DNA from: Planctomycetota bacterium
GTDB lineage: Bacteria > Planctomycetota > UBA1135
NCBI GenBank assembly: GCA_024275135.1
Contig: JAJRZS010000071.1
Coordinates: forward strand, 1 to 49,404
Length of the DNA stretch: 49,404 nucleotides
Direction: 5' to 3'
Below, one piece after another: positions 40,429 to 49,404 of the stretch. The position numbers and the translations under genes were made by a program. The notes under the pieces are model-generated. The model made no database searches and was not told the DNA's origin. It saw only the letters and a list, made by a program, of their open reading frames with translations. The stretch's first letter is position 1; every line of letters starts with the position of its first letter.

Positions 40429-41079
40429 ATGGAACGCGTGCTGGAACCAGAAGTTATGGATACCGAGGCCGAGGCCGAAGCCTACGATGCGATGGACCAT
40501 TCTGCCGCCAATGACGCTTTTGTGCAGCGTTTGCGGGAGCTTGGAGCGTGCGGCCGAGTGCTGGACATCGGCTGCGGACCAGGTCACATTCCCTTGCAGC
40601 TCGTAGTGCAGGATTCTAGCTTGGAGGTGGTGGCGATTGATTTGTCGCCGGCGATGTTGGCTATCGCGAAGGAACACCAAGCTGTATGTAGCCAGGGCCA
40701 TCGTGTGCAATTTTGCCTTGCCGACGCCAAAGCCTTGCAGTTTGCGGATGCTTCGTTTCAAACAGTCTGCTCGAACACGATATTGCACCACATTCCCGAC
40801 CCTGTACCTTTTTTGCGCGAAGCCTGGCGCGTGTTGGAGCCAGGCGGGGTGCTGTTGATTCGGGATTTGTTTCGCCCGACCAATGCCGAGGCGGTGCAGG
40901 AGTTGGTGGCTTTGCATGCCGCTTCGGAACCTCCCGCGGCGCAAGAGCTTTTTGCAGCCAGCTTGCATGCCGCCCTAACCCCGGAAGAATTAGTGGTGGC
41001 GGCGCGTGCTGCTGGCATTCAGAATGCCGAAGTGGTGGAGGATTCCGACCGCCATATGTCGCTTCAGTCCTGCCGCTAG
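40429..41079 (+). CDS. Class I SAM-dependent methyltransferase
   Basis: A 216-residue protein with the Rossmann-type SAM site: RVLDIGCGPGHIPLQL (motif I), VVAIDLSPAMLAIAKE (acidic loop) and FCLADAKALQFADASFQTVC (motifs II and III). After it come SNTILHHIPDP, an LREAWRVLEPGGVLLIRD strand, and a C-terminal helix LTPEELVVAARAAG. The layout is of the methyltransferase-11/25 type that includes ubiquinone and demethylase-like enzymes. The substrate is unknown. The start at 40429 is preferred to 40378. It is divergent from the glycosylase and convergent with the 998-aa secreted protein, 28 nt away. Confidence 0.85.
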   Translation: MERVLEPEVMDTEAEAEAYDAMDHSAANDAFVQRLRELGACGRVLDIGCGPGHIPLQLVVQDSSLEVVAIDLSPAMLAIAKEHQAVCSQGHRVQFCLADAKALQFADASFQTVCSNTILHHIPDPVPFLREAWRVLEPGGVLLIRDLFRPTNAEAVQELVALHAASEPPAAQELFAASLHAALTPEELVVAARAAGIQNAEVVEDSDRHMSLQSCR

Positions 41080-41107
41080 GCGGCAGAACAAAAGCGAAGG
41101 CCATGGA

Positions 41108-44104
41108 TTACTGGATGGTGGTGGTGACCAAGTTCGATTTCACCGAATCGATTCCACCAACGCCACGAATAGCCGCTGCTTGGAGATAAGCGGTGGCTCC
41201 CACCGGAGCACCCGCAGGAACGGCAACAACCAAGCTGGCTGTGCCACTGCTATTGGCGACGGCACTACCGACGTAGGTGGCGGGAGTTCCAAGATCGAGT
41301 ACCAAGCCACCGAGCTGCGGTGGGGCCCAAGTACCGGCATTAAGACTTACCAAGTAATGCACGGTTTCACCCGATGCGGCGCCGTCTACCGTCCAAGTGC
41401 TGTTGGCGCCCGCAGTGAGACCGGTGATGCTGAGGTTGAGATCCTGGGTGGTGTTGAACTCGCCAACCCAAGTGCGCCAACCCGCGGTGCGGTATTCGTG
41501 GTGACTCCAGAACAAGGTTGGATCCAAAGGATCTTGCTCCACCCCCGAGTAATCTCCCCAACGACTCCCAGTTTCCGGAGAAGTGCTGATTTGCAGTTGC
41601 TTGGGTGCGCTAAAGGTGCCTAGGGGGTCGCCCGGTTTACGGGTGACGAACTCGATGGAGATGTATTGCGAGGAGGACGAGCGGTTAAATGCAATCACCG
41701 CACTGCCATCGGCAGCCACGTTGATATCACCATACCAGTTGTGTTCTCCGTTGCCAAAATCCAAAGTGCCGGATTGCACCAAAGTGGGATTACTGCCGCT
41801 CAGCGGCCAGCCGTTGAGGGCGATTTCGTACCAAGCTACACGTGCGGTGCTGGGGCCGGTGTTGTGAGTAATCCACAAAGAGCCATTGCGTACCACGCCA
41901 TTTTTGATGCGCCAGTCGATGGTATCGGCACGGTTGGAGGTGCCGAGTTGGGTTGCATCAGGAGGAAAACTGAAACCAGGAACCGAAATTTCTCGCTGGA
42001 ACAAAGTGGGGGTGGTGTTGGGGTTGGTGATGGCCTTCAACATGATGCGACTACTGCTGGAAGAGTAGGTCGTCGCAAAATAGGCTGGCGAGTTGGTGTC
42101 GTAATTTTTGGTTGCGCCCAATGAGATGGTGCTGCCATTGGTTTGGATTTGCTTCATGCTGACGGGAAGGCCAGCCATGACCTTGCTCTTGTCCCACATG
42201 AAAACGCGGTTGCCTCCACCAGAGAAACAGTCACCCGCGATGTAAATGGCGTCTTCGTTAATGCCAAGGTTCGGAAAATCCAAAAACACGCAAGTGCTGC
42301 TGACAGGAAAACGATATTTGTACCAAGTGCCGTTGGGATCATTATCGTCGGACATGGCAATCAAAATAGCATCCCCGCTGCCGGCGCCGTCGGCGGCTGC
42401 AACCACAAAGCGATCCGTATGGGGGTCGTATAAGCACACCGGGTCAAACACGAAGCCGCCGGCGCCGACCGAACCCCAAAACCCTCCACCACCGGCAATC
42501 GCCGTAGCAAAGGTCTGGACCCCAGCTTTGGTAAAGAAGGAGATCTCACCGTTGGCCATAGTGACGATATGCGTAGGGCCTACAGCTAGATCGGGGTCGG
42601 GGGGGGTCCATCCGGTATTTTGAATGGCTTCAAACCCGCCGGAACCTCCCGCGGCAGGTGGAGGTTGCACATAAGGGCCGGGGCGGAACCACGGGTTGTA
42701 ATGCGGGCGCGCGGCATCGCCATGGACCATGTCGGCGGTGATGTCGAGGCCGGCAGCTTTGGGTTCCAGAGCAGGGGGGGGGGCGGTGGTGAGGTTCTGG
42801 GGCACAAAAAGGGTGACTCCGACCCCGCGAGAATCCGCAGGCAGGGCGCCATGCCAGGCAGCGACGAGTTGATCTTGGGCTGTCCACAGCAAATGCTTGG
42901 CGTTCACGCCCACCTGCAAGCTTTGCTCACCCTCGTCGAATTGGTTCCAGCGGAACCCCCCACCCAGGGGTTGGCCTGAAGCGGAAAAACGCTGACCAAA
43001 AATGGATGCGGGCTCCGTGGGGCGATGGGCGGGGCGAGAGAACTGCTTGGGCAGGTGACTGTTGTAAGCGACGACAAAGCGGCTATCGGCGGCCACCGCG
43101 ACCTGGGCACCGGAACGGTGAGGGCTGCCTCCAGCATCGACAATCAGAGCTTCCCCCAAAGGCTTGGCAGCAGCAGAAAAACGCTGGGCTTTGGCTGTGT
43201 AGTCTTCCGAGTTTTGGCTACTCATCCAAGCGACGACAAAGGAACCATCTTGGGCCGTGTCGACGCATGGTTCAACGTCGAAAGCGCTATCCCCGGGGGA
43301 GACAACGAACGGTTTCAGTGGCTCTTCAGCTTGGCCATCCCATAAGGCTCCCAGGATTCCTTCTGGGCATTGCGCTTGGTTTTGATGGGCCCAGACTGCC
43401 ACCACGCCGGTGGGGGTGGGAGCAAGAGAAACCAAGCGATCCCAGCCATCTTTGCTGGAGGAGAGCGCAAAGGGTGAGCCCTGGGGTGTGCCGTCCGTGG
43501 CGAAATGGCGGGCGAAGATGACCTGCCTTTGGTCGGCATATCCAGTCCATGCCACCATCATGCCGCCGCTGCCGGATGGGCAGAGCACCGCGTCGAGTTG
43601 ATCGCCTTCGGCATGCGGGGCAATGGGAAATTCATCGCCAAGGGGGCCAAATCCTTCCTCCTGGTAGCCGAAGCGGCGGGCATAAAGCCCAACGCCATTG
43701 CGATCTTGGCCGACCGAATGCCAAAGAACCCAAGCCGTGCCGTCGGCAGCAAAGGCCACCGCGGGCTTGGCCTGCTCGCGCGGCAAAAACTGATTGACAT
43801 GCAGCTCTGTGGTGAGTGGACGGCCTTTAGGGTCCATTAATTCGGCAAAAATGCCGAACGTTCCTTGTTCTTGACGCCGGCTGCCCCAGGCGACCAAGAG
43901 ATTGCCAAGGGAGTCTGCGGCGACGGCTGGGTCTTGTTGGCGATTGCCGGTGAAGGTGTTGGCTAGAACCTCAATGCGCTCAAAGCCGGGAAGGGGGCTT
44001 TGGATGGAGGGAGCGGGTTTTGCTTGGGCAGTGTGCGCGGAGTGCTGGGGAAGGGATTGGGCACAAAAGACGGCCAGTAGGGCTGGGAGAAACGAAAGGA
44101 GCAT
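41108..44104 (-). CDS. Large secreted multi-domain beta protein (998 aa), function unknown
   Basis: The signal peptide MLLSFLPALLAVFCAQSLPQ leads a two-part protein. Residues about 45-435 contain imperfect repeats of a strand set centred on VAW (LLVAWGSRRQ, WVLWHSVG, MMVAWTGYADQ, VVAVWAHQNQ, FVVAWMSSQN, FVVAYNSH, LVAAWHG), as in multi-bladed propellers. Residues about 500-900 form a second propeller-like part, with DPDLAVGPTHIVTMANG, VCLYDPHTDRFVVAA and SRWGDYSGVEQDPLDPTLFW. The C-terminal module (about 905-998) matches that of the protein at 37888. Ligand or enzyme activity is not evident. It ends 28 nt from the convergent methyltransferase gene and is divergent from the lipoprotein gene. 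Confidence 0.82.
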   Translation of the reverse strand: MLLSFLPALLAVFCAQSLPQHSAHTAQAKPAPSIQSPLPGFERIEVLANTFTGNRQQDPAVAADSLGNLLVAWGSRRQEQGTFGIFAELMDPKGRPLTTELHVNQFLPREQAKPAVAFAADGTAWVLWHSVGQDRNGVGLYARRFGYQEEGFGPLGDEFPIAPHAEGDQLDAVLCPSGSGGMMVAWTGYADQRQVIFARHFATDGTPQGSPFALSSSKDGWDRLVSLAPTPTGVVAVWAHQNQAQCPEGILGALWDGQAEEPLKPFVVSPGDSAFDVEPCVDTAQDGSFVVAWMSSQNSEDYTAKAQRFSAAAKPLGEALIVDAGGSPHRSGAQVAVAADSRFVVAYNSHLPKQFSRPAHRPTEPASIFGQRFSASGQPLGGGFRWNQFDEGEQSLQVGVNAKHLLWTAQDQLVAAWHGALPADSRGVGVTLFVPQNLTTAPPPALEPKAAGLDITADMVHGDAARPHYNPWFRPGPYVQPPPAAGGSGGFEAIQNTGWTPPDPDLAVGPTHIVTMANGEISFFTKAGVQTFATAIAGGGGFWGSVGAGGFVFDPVCLYDPHTDRFVVAAADGAGSGDAILIAMSDDNDPNGTWYKYRFPVSSTCVFLDFPNLGINEDAIYIAGDCFSGGGNRVFMWDKSKVMAGLPVSMKQIQTNGSTISLGATKNYDTNSPAYFATTYSSSSSRIMLKAITNPNTTPTLFQREISVPGFSFPPDATQLGTSNRADTIDWRIKNGVVRNGSLWITHNTGPSTARVAWYEIALNGWPLSGSNPTLVQSGTLDFGNGEHNWYGDINVAADGSAVIAFNRSSSSQYISIEFVTRKPGDPLGTFSAPKQLQISTSPETGSRWGDYSGVEQDPLDPTLFWSHHEYRTAGWRTWVGEFNTTQDLNLSITGLTAGANSTWTVDGAASGETVHYLVSLNAGTWAPPQLGGLVLDLGTPATYVGSAVANSSGTASLVVAVPAGAPVGATAYLQAAAIRGVGGIDSVKSNLVTTTIQ

Positions 44105-44153
44105 GGCGACTTGGGAGATGGAGGCGGAAACCCGCCGAAAAAGGGGCTGGTGC

Positions 44154-44159
44154 AGTGTA
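44154..44159 (-). promoter_or_regulatory. Possible -10 box of the 998-aa secreted-protein gene
   Basis: TACACT on the minus strand (44159-44154), 49 nt before the ATG at 44104. TTGTAT lies upstream at 19-nt spacing, longer than ideal. The rest of the 235-bp divergent gap (44105-44339) shows no gene. A TACAAT at 44308-44313 on the plus strand may serve the lipoprotein gene at 44340. Confidence 0.3.
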
Positions 44160-44339
44160 CCTCATGAGGCGCAATTGGATACAAAAAGGTAGAAGTGCGG
44201 TATCGAACAGTGCGCGCGTGCCTGCTCCCTGTGGGGCCCATTTCCCGGGGGGAATGGCTTGGCACGAGTCTTGCCGGATAGAGGGAGGCGATTCTCGACG
44301 GAAACCTTACAATCAAGTGGGTTCCTCGCCCCTAGTCCC

Positions 44340-47300
44340 ATGCGGAAGTACCTTAGCACCCTAATTCTCGTCTCCCTCTCCTTGCTTGCTGCCTGCGGCA
44401 AGACGGGCAACGACTTTGTTATCGACCCCAACGGGGATTCCTACAACTCTGCTGGCACCTTCTTCGTCGAGGGCTCCAACATGCTGGACGGCATGTTTTG
44501 GCAACTGAACCGCCCGATTCGCATCGATTTTAACCATCCGATTGATCCAGATTCGGTGAATTTCGGCACGGTGCAAATTCGGTCGACCGACCCGCAAGCA
44601 ATCGGGAATCCGGTCACGGGCACCTTTGAGTTGGACGCTGGTTCAGGCGGGCGCACTTTGATTTTCCGTCCCACTTGCCCCACGAATGAAACCAACGACA
44701 ACGGGGCTTTTATGCCGGGTGGTATCACCTATGAGCTTGATTTACCCACTCAGTCTGATAGTCCCACTGTTTTACGCGATACCACAGGGCATCCCTTGTC
44801 CTCTGGCTTGCATCGCACGTTCACCACTCCACCTCCTTCCCAACCCCAGTTTCTCGACCTCTTTCCCGGTCCCCCCGGGGTTAGCAGTGTGACTTTTCCT
44901 AAGGGGCTGAACTTCTTTGCCGACCCTGATCCTGTAGTGTCGATCCGATTCAATCAATCCATCGACGGCCGTGCTTCCAATCTCAACAATTCCAACCTCA
45001 CACTGCTCTATGCAGATGGGGAAATCGGCACGGCCAACCAAGATATCTTTCCCGCGGGGAATCGCGTGCCCGGACAATTGGTGTTGGTGGAAAACTGCAC
45101 GGATGCGGGAGCCTTGGTGGAGTTTCGGGTAACTGGCATTTTGCCGGTGAATCGTAAGTTGCAACTGCAGATGAGCTCGCAGTTTGGTGATCTCACGGGC
45201 CAAAGGAATTCCTCCATGGTGATTTTGGCCACCCATACCACACCCACCCTGGCCGCCGTTTACAACGATCCAAGCTGGGTGGAAACGGATCCCACGGTGG
45301 ACGAGTTCCGCGACGATTTCGACAACACCTTGCATTTGAACTTGGCCGAACCCATCCCTTTGCCTTTGGCGCAGGTTAGTGACGGCTTCATTGCCGCCAA
45401 CTTCGACTACCCCGGAACCTTTGTTACCTCCGATGCGGATTTTTATCTTGGAACTGGGGTCAGTGCAGAAATCTTTACCGATTCGCAAACCGTATTCACC
45501 GACTCCAACAACCGCCAGCATACTTTGCAGAATGGTGTGTTGAACGTGCACAATTTCACCATTGAAGCGGGCGCGACTTTGCGTGGACGTGGCAGCAATC
45601 CCTTGGTGATTTATGCCACCGGCGAAATTGTGATTAACGGCACTCTAAATGTCAGTGGCAACCTCGCCACCTGGCCTTCTTCCCTCAACTCGCCTTGGTT
45701 CGTGGAAGGTGGGGCTGGTGGGGAATGCGGCGGCGGCCGCGGCGGTGACGCCTCGCAAATTGGAAATGCGGAAACGCCCCGTGCGATGGATGGCGATGGC
45801 CCGTTCTTTATCACCGGTGGCGGCGGTGGCGGCGGCGAAGGTGGCTTCAATAGCGACACCACGGCTGGTGGTATTGTCGGCCTCAACACCTTTGTTGTTG
45901 GTGGCGGTGGTGGTGGTGGTTTTGCCGTCACTGAAAACGTTTCTGTGTTGTGGGATCAATGGTCGCGTGCCACAGGTTGGGTGCCCGCTGGGGTTGATAA
46001 TGAAGGGCCTGATCACATCATTACCAAGCACACGCAAATGGTGCCGACCATCGGTGTCACTCCGGATAATCCAAATGGAAACGGTATTTTTGGTGCTGAG
46101 GATGGCATGCGCGGGGTAAGCGCTTGGAATAATCTTCCACTCGGTGTTTTGCAACCTCCGATGGGCATGGAAGACGCGACCAACGATCCGGTGATTGATA
46201 ATATCGGTATTGTCAATGATCCAGATTACGACCCAGCTTGGACTACAGGCTCTGTACCACCATTTGATTTTGGTCACCCCACCCAGGGGCCTGATCCCGG
46301 CTTGGCAGGGCCATCAGTTTTCCGCAACGACTTAACCGGCCTAAACACGCTGAACGATTTTTGGGGCTCGCGCATCATGGACGATGGTTCGGTTGTTATC
46401 GGCGAGCTCCTCACCCCATGGGCTGGCTCCGGTGGTGGTGGTAGTGGCGACAGTATGGAAATCATGGTCTACGACGCAGACAATGACGGCGTCGACGATC
46501 CCTTGCTCAGCTTCTACCCGGTGGTTCCTTTTCAGAAAGCCGCAAACTCTGTGTCGCAGGGCTGGAGGAACTACCGCAAAGGTGCCGGCGGCGGTGGCGG
46601 AGGTGGCCAGTGCTTGTTGATGGCCATCGGCATGATTCGGATTGGTGCCAACGGCCAAATCCTTGCCAATGGTGGAATCGGGTTCTCTGGAGAGTCCATC
46701 ATCTATACCGATAACGGTATTTCTGGTTCAGGCGGTGGCTCAGGTGGCCACCTGGTGTTGCACTCGGCTACGGGCCTGGATTTGTCGGCCATCGATGTAG
46801 GGGTGGCCAACAATGCGAGCCAAGTTGGAAACCTTATCCCCACGGAGAACATTCAAGCCTTTGGTGGGCGCCGTGGTTGGGCGGGCCCCGACTACACCAT
46901 CAGTTTCACGGATGGCAACCCCACCTTTGGCGTTGGACGCGGCGGTGCCGGCGCGAATGGCGTCATTCAAATCCATGTGCCCGATCCCACCACGGACATC
47001 CTGTGGCACCCCAATGCGGCGCCCGGCATCAACGATTACATCACCACTAGCCCCAGCGGCATTCCCACCGACCGTGTCGAGGAAATGCTGAACTTGTACA
47101 CAGCACCGCAGGCCTACTCCTTGATTCCGTTCTTCTCCTCCAGTTCCATGGTGGTTTCCGAGTGGATTGATACTGGCATGGCCGAACTGCGTTTGGGTGA
47201 TGCAAATACCTACCCCAAATACGGTGATCCTTTGTTGGATTTCAACGGCATTTTCCCAAGCACAGGTTTGGTGGCAAAAACTGGTGGCGACACGGTGGCG

Positions 47301-47867
47301 CCCCTTGCCGATGTGGCGACTGGGGCCACTTCTGCAGTAACCTTTGATGCTTTCCAACTCACTATCCCCAGTGCATCGACCTTCTTCGACGCCAAATTCT
47401 TGCGCTTGCCCAACTTGTTGGTGGGCTACGATGTTTTGCCCAATGCGGCGGGTTCGGCCACCTTCGAAATTGTGGATGCGGCTTACGATCGCACAGCCGA
47501 CATACTGACTTTGTCGACGGCAACCACCGATAGTCCAATGACTTTTGCCTTGGATAACGGCAATCCCGTTTGGTCGGTGAAGGAAAAATTCTTCCGCATC
47601 GATACCAATGGGGTAAAAAATAGCTTGCCGGCAAGCACATCTGTGAAGTTTGAATTCCAAGGTGCAGATGAGTTGAGTCCGGGCTCTGGTTTGCCTGGCG
47701 TACCTTTCGGTGGCGCCAACAACTGGGTTACCGATTTAAGCTTGCTGAACGGGCAGCGGTTTATTCGCTACCGAGTCACCTTTGAGGCCGATGCTCAGGG
47801 CACCGGGATTGATTTGAGTAGCCCCTTGCCAGTGCTCGATTACATCAAGCTGCCCTTCGTCTGGTAG
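44340..47867 (+). CDS. Large Gly-rich surface lipoprotein (1175 aa) with Ig-like domains
   Basis: The start at 44340 gives a lipoprotein signal, MRKYLSTLILVSLSLLAAC, with the lipobox at 16-19. The frame to 44259 would destroy it. The first 320 residues hold two Big_5/SbsA-like Ig domains (RPIRIDFNHPIDPDSVNF, VSIRFNQSIDGRASN). From about residue 400 a beta-solenoid-like part (LRGRGSNPLVIYATGEIVIN, then GTLNVSG) is interrupted by at least six poly-Gly loops (GGGGGGGEGG, GGGGGGGF, GSGGGGSG, GGGGGGGQ, GSGGGSGGH). A final segment (about 960-1175) is beta-rich. Similar Gly-rich solenoid proteins occur in myxobacteria and planctomycetes. An adhesive or matrix role is a guess. A strong terminator follows at 47884. 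Confidence 0.82.
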   Translation: MRKYLSTLILVSLSLLAACGKTGNDFVIDPNGDSYNSAGTFFVEGSNMLDGMFWQLNRPIRIDFNHPIDPDSVNFGTVQIRSTDPQAIGNPVTGTFELDAGSGGRTLIFRPTCPTNETNDNGAFMPGGITYELDLPTQSDSPTVLRDTTGHPLSSGLHRTFTTPPPSQPQFLDLFPGPPGVSSVTFPKGLNFFADPDPVVSIRFNQSIDGRASNLNNSNLTLLYADGEIGTANQDIFPAGNRVPGQLVLVENCTDAGALVEFRVTGILPVNRKLQLQMSSQFGDLTGQRNSSMVILATHTTPTLAAVYNDPSWVETDPTVDEFRDDFDNTLHLNLAEPIPLPLAQVSDGFIAANFDYPGTFVTSDADFYLGTGVSAEIFTDSQTVFTDSNNRQHTLQNGVLNVHNFTIEAGATLRGRGSNPLVIYATGEIVINGTLNVSGNLATWPSSLNSPWFVEGGAGGECGGGRGGDASQIGNAETPRAMDGDGPFFITGGGGGGGEGGFNSDTTAGGIVGLNTFVVGGGGGGGFAVTENVSVLWDQWSRATGWVPAGVDNEGPDHIITKHTQMVPTIGVTPDNPNGNGIFGAEDGMRGVSAWNNLPLGVLQPPMGMEDATNDPVIDNIGIVNDPDYDPAWTTGSVPPFDFGHPTQGPDPGLAGPSVFRNDLTGLNTLNDFWGSRIMDDGSVVIGELLTPWAGSGGGGSGDSMEIMVYDADNDGVDDPLLSFYPVVPFQKAANSVSQGWRNYRKGAGGGGGGGQCLLMAIGMIRIGANGQILANGGIGFSGESIIYTDNGISGSGGGSGGHLVLHSATGLDLSAIDVGVANNASQVGNLIPTENIQAFGGRRGWAGPDYTISFTDGNPTFGVGRGGAGANGVIQIHVPDPTTDILWHPNAAPGINDYITTSPSGIPTDRVEEMLNLYTAPQAYSLIPFFSSSSMVVSEWIDTGMAELRLGDANTYPKYGDPLLDFNGIFPSTGLVAKTGGDTVAPLADVATGATSAVTFDAFQLTIPSASTFFDAKFLRLPNLLVGYDVLPNAAGSATFEIVDAAYDRTADILTLSTATTDSPMTFALDNGNPVWSVKEKFFRIDTNGVKNSLPASTSVKFEFQGADELSPGSGLPGVPFGGANNWVTDLSLLNGQRFIRYRVTFEADAQGTGIDLSSPLPVLDYIKLPFVW

Positions 47868-47883
47868 TGCTTTCTCAAGCAAA

Positions 47884-47914
47884 GGCGGGGGCTTTTGTGT
47901 CCCCGCCTTTTTTC
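47884..47914. terminator. Rho-independent terminator shared by convergent genes
   Basis: The stem GGCGGGG (47884-47890) pairs with CCCCGCC (47901-47907) around a 10-nt loop. It is followed on the plus strand by TTTTTTC and preceded by AAA. It closes the lipoprotein gene and, less strongly, also the mutase gene, whose stop is at 47915-47917. It occupies nearly the whole 47-bp gap. Confidence 0.9.
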
Positions 47915-49404
47915 TTACATGTTGCGGCGATATTGGCCGCCTACCTCATACAGGGCGTGGCTTATTTGCCCCAGGGTGCATACCTTGACTGCTTCCATAA
48001 GCTCGGCAAAGATGTTGCGATTGCTTTCTGCGGCATGGCGCAAGCGCATTAACGCTTGTTCGGATTGGTCCCGATGCAGCTCGCGCAAATGGGCCACTTG
48101 TTGAACCTGCGCATCCTTTTCTTCCTTGGTGGAGCGAATTAATTCAGTTTCGACCACACTGCCGTCTTCGGCTTGCGGATTGCGGAAAGTATTGACCCCA
48201 ATAATGGGCAAAGCACCACTGTGTTTTTGCATTTCGTAAACCATGCTTTCCTCTTGGATTTTTCCGCGTTGGTACATGGTTTCCATCGCGCCCAAAACTC
48301 CGCCGCGATCGGTAAGTCGATCGAATTCAGCAAGCACCGCCTCTTCCACTAGCTCGGTCAACTCTTCGATGATGAACGCGCCTTGTAGGGGGTTTTCATT
48401 CTTGGCCTCTCCGAGCTCGCGGTTGATGATGAGTTGAATCGCTAATGCGCGGCGCACTGACTCCTCGGTGGGTGTGGTAATGGCTTCGTCATAGGCGTTG
48501 GTATGCAAGCTTTGGCAATTGTCGTAAATGGCGTACAAGGCCTGCAAGGTGGTGCGAATGTCGTTGAAGTCGATTTCTTGGGCATGCAAGGAGCGACCAC
48601 TGGTTTGAATGTGGTACTTCAACTTTTGTGAGCGCTCACTCGCTCCATACAAATCTTTCATCGCAATCGCCCAAATGCGTCGAGCGACCCGTCCGATGAC
48701 CGCGTATTCCGCGTCCAGGCCATTGGAGAAGAAAAAGGAAAGGTTGGGGGCAAAACTGTCGACGTCGAGACCACGTGCACGGTAATACTCCACGAAGGTG
48801 AAGCCATTGGCCAAAGTGAAGGCCAACTGGGTGATGGGGTTGGCCCCAGCTTCCGCAATGTGGTAGCCAGAAATGGAGACCGAATAAAAATTGCGGATGT
48901 TTTCATCGACAAAGAACTCTTGGATGTCGCCCATGAGTTTGAGGGCAAATTCCGTACTAAAGATGCAGGTGTTTTGTGCTTGATCCTCTTTGAGGATGTC
49001 AGCCTGGACCGTTCCGCGTACCGCTTGCAATGCCTGGGCCCGAATTTCTGCGTATTCCTCCGCCGGAATTAACAAATCCCCACTGACACCCAAGGTGCCC
49101 AGGCCGAAGCCATCATTGCCGGGGGGCAGCGGACCGCGATAAGTTGGTACCTTGCCTTGGCAAAGCTCTTCGATTTTGGCCTGAGCCTGCTCCCAGCGCC
49201 CCGTTTCCTTGAGCCGTTTTTCAACTTGTTGATCAATGGCGGCGTTGAGGAAGAAGGCCAACAGCATGGGTGCAGGGCCATTGATGGTCATCGACACCGA
49301 GGTGGTGGGGGCGCAAAGATCGAAGCCAGAGTAAAGGCGCTTTGCGTCGTCGAGGGAGCAGATGGACACTCCAGCATTGCCAATTTTCCCGTAGATGTCG
49401 GGGC
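47915..49404 (-). CDS. icmF: Fused isobutyryl-CoA mutase IcmF / methylmalonyl-CoA mutase, C-terminal part (partial)
   Basis: About 496 residues of a B12-dependent acyl-CoA mutase, with the 5' end outside the window. The segment [20 protein letters not shown], then [18 protein letters not shown], is the substrate-binding barrel of the mutase large domain. [40 protein letters not shown] and the end [17 protein letters not shown] match IcmF rather than separate MCM subunits. IcmF carries B12-binding and a G-protein chaperone (MeaI-like) domain at its N-terminus, which I cannot see here. It interconverts isobutyryl-CoA and n-butyryl-CoA or related acyl-CoAs. The first ATG-like start in the visible frame (49369) is an internal GTG and not the true start. 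Confidence 0.9.
   Translation of the reverse strand, partial: PDIYGKIGNAGVSICSLDDAKRLYSGFDLCAPTTSVSMTINGPAPMLLAFFLNAAIDQQVEKRLKETGRWEQAQAKIEELCQGKVPTYRGPLPPGNDGFGLGTLGVSGDLLIPAEEYAEIRAQALQAVRGTVQADILKEDQAQNTCIFSTEFALKLMGDIQEFFVDENIRNFYSVSISGYHIAEAGANPITQLAFTLANGFTFVEYYRARGLDVDSFAPNLSFFFSNGLDAEYAVIGRVARRIWAIAMKDLYGASERSQKLKYHIQTSGRSLHAQEIDFNDIRTTLQALYAIYDNCQSLHTNAYDEAITTPTEESVRRALAIQLIINRELGEAKNENPLQGAFIIEELTELVEEAVLAEFDRLTDRGGVLGAMETMYQRGKIQEESMVYEMQKHSGALPIIGVNTFRNPQAEDGSVVETELIRSTKEEKDAQVQQVAHLRELHRDQSEQALMRLRHAAESNRNIFAELMEAVKVCTLGQISHALYEVGGQYRRNM

Noticed and set aside
45720..46620. GGT/GGC-rich tracts as DNA tandem repeats
   Set aside because: They are codons for irregular poly-Gly loops inside one gene, with no regular repeat unit.
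1..49404. Mobile elements, CRISPR arrays, attachment sites
   Set aside because: No transposase, integrase, inverted-repeat-bounded element or regularly spaced direct repeats were seen.

Overview
The window is a compact, moderately GC-rich bacterial chromosome segment, mostly coded on the minus strand. Genes are tightly packed and many pairs overlap by ATGA, GTGA or TGATG. TGA is used as a normal stop. I see no mobile elements, CRISPR arrays or rRNA genes. A TonB-dependent receptor, a tol/LtaS-type phosphoglycerol-transferase-like protein and lipoprotein and secretion signals point to a diderm (Gram-negative-type) organism. Two large secreted proteins end in a short beta-rich module that I associate with Planctomycetota and similar lineages. 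That assignment is an inference and not firm.

Region 1 (1-1996): the tail of an unidentified gene, a small DUF2892-type membrane protein, and a secreted hypothetical protein flanked by two hairpins with the same 12-bp stem. Region 2 (1956-17547, minus strand): one apparent operon of about 15.5 kb. In order it carries korA, korB, an unknown 329-aa protein, rnfB, a giant 1679-aa pyruvate:ferredoxin oxidoreductase, rnfC, rnfD, rnfG, rnfE, rnfA, a 58-aa Cys-rich membrane protein resembling NqrM, and gdhA, closed by a strong terminator. It joins two ferredoxin-dependent 2-oxoacid oxidoreductases to the ion-pumping ferredoxin:NAD oxidoreductase Rnf and to glutamate dehydrogenase, so pyruvate, 2-oxoglutarate, reduced ferredoxin, NADH and ammonium assimilation share one transcript. 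A divergent winged-helix gene (17656-17985) is the obvious candidate regulator.

Region 3 (17955-24782, minus): a housekeeping operon of Nudix hydrolase, HD-domain protein, argS, apt, a FliA/WhiG-type sigma factor, birA, rph and a membrane-anchored phosphoesterase. Region 4 (24822-26506, plus): a PyrK-type electron-transfer subunit and a PTPS-family enzyme with a PTPS-III-like active site, then tRNA-Pro(GGG). Region 5 (26522-40403, minus): a TonB receptor, a glucose/sorbosone-dehydrogenase-like protein, two related secreted proteins of unknown function, an exported protein interrupted by an in-frame TGA, and a linked trio of phosphoglycerol-transferase-like protein, glycerol kinase and NPP-type phosphodiesterase. 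A secreted beta-rich protein, exonuclease III and a SMUG1-type uracil-DNA glycosylase follow. Region 6 (40429-49404): a methyltransferase, a 998-aa secreted protein, a 1175-aa Gly-rich lipoprotein, and the C-terminal part of an IcmF-type acyl-CoA mutase.

The observations most worth following up are: the kor/PFOR/Rnf/GDH operon with its unusual PFOR and its probable Rnf maturation factor; several very short divergent promoters where the -10 box sits 6-8 nt from the start codon on both strands, suggesting leaderless mRNAs; the in-frame TGA directly after a signal peptide; and the glycerol-phosphate gene trio.
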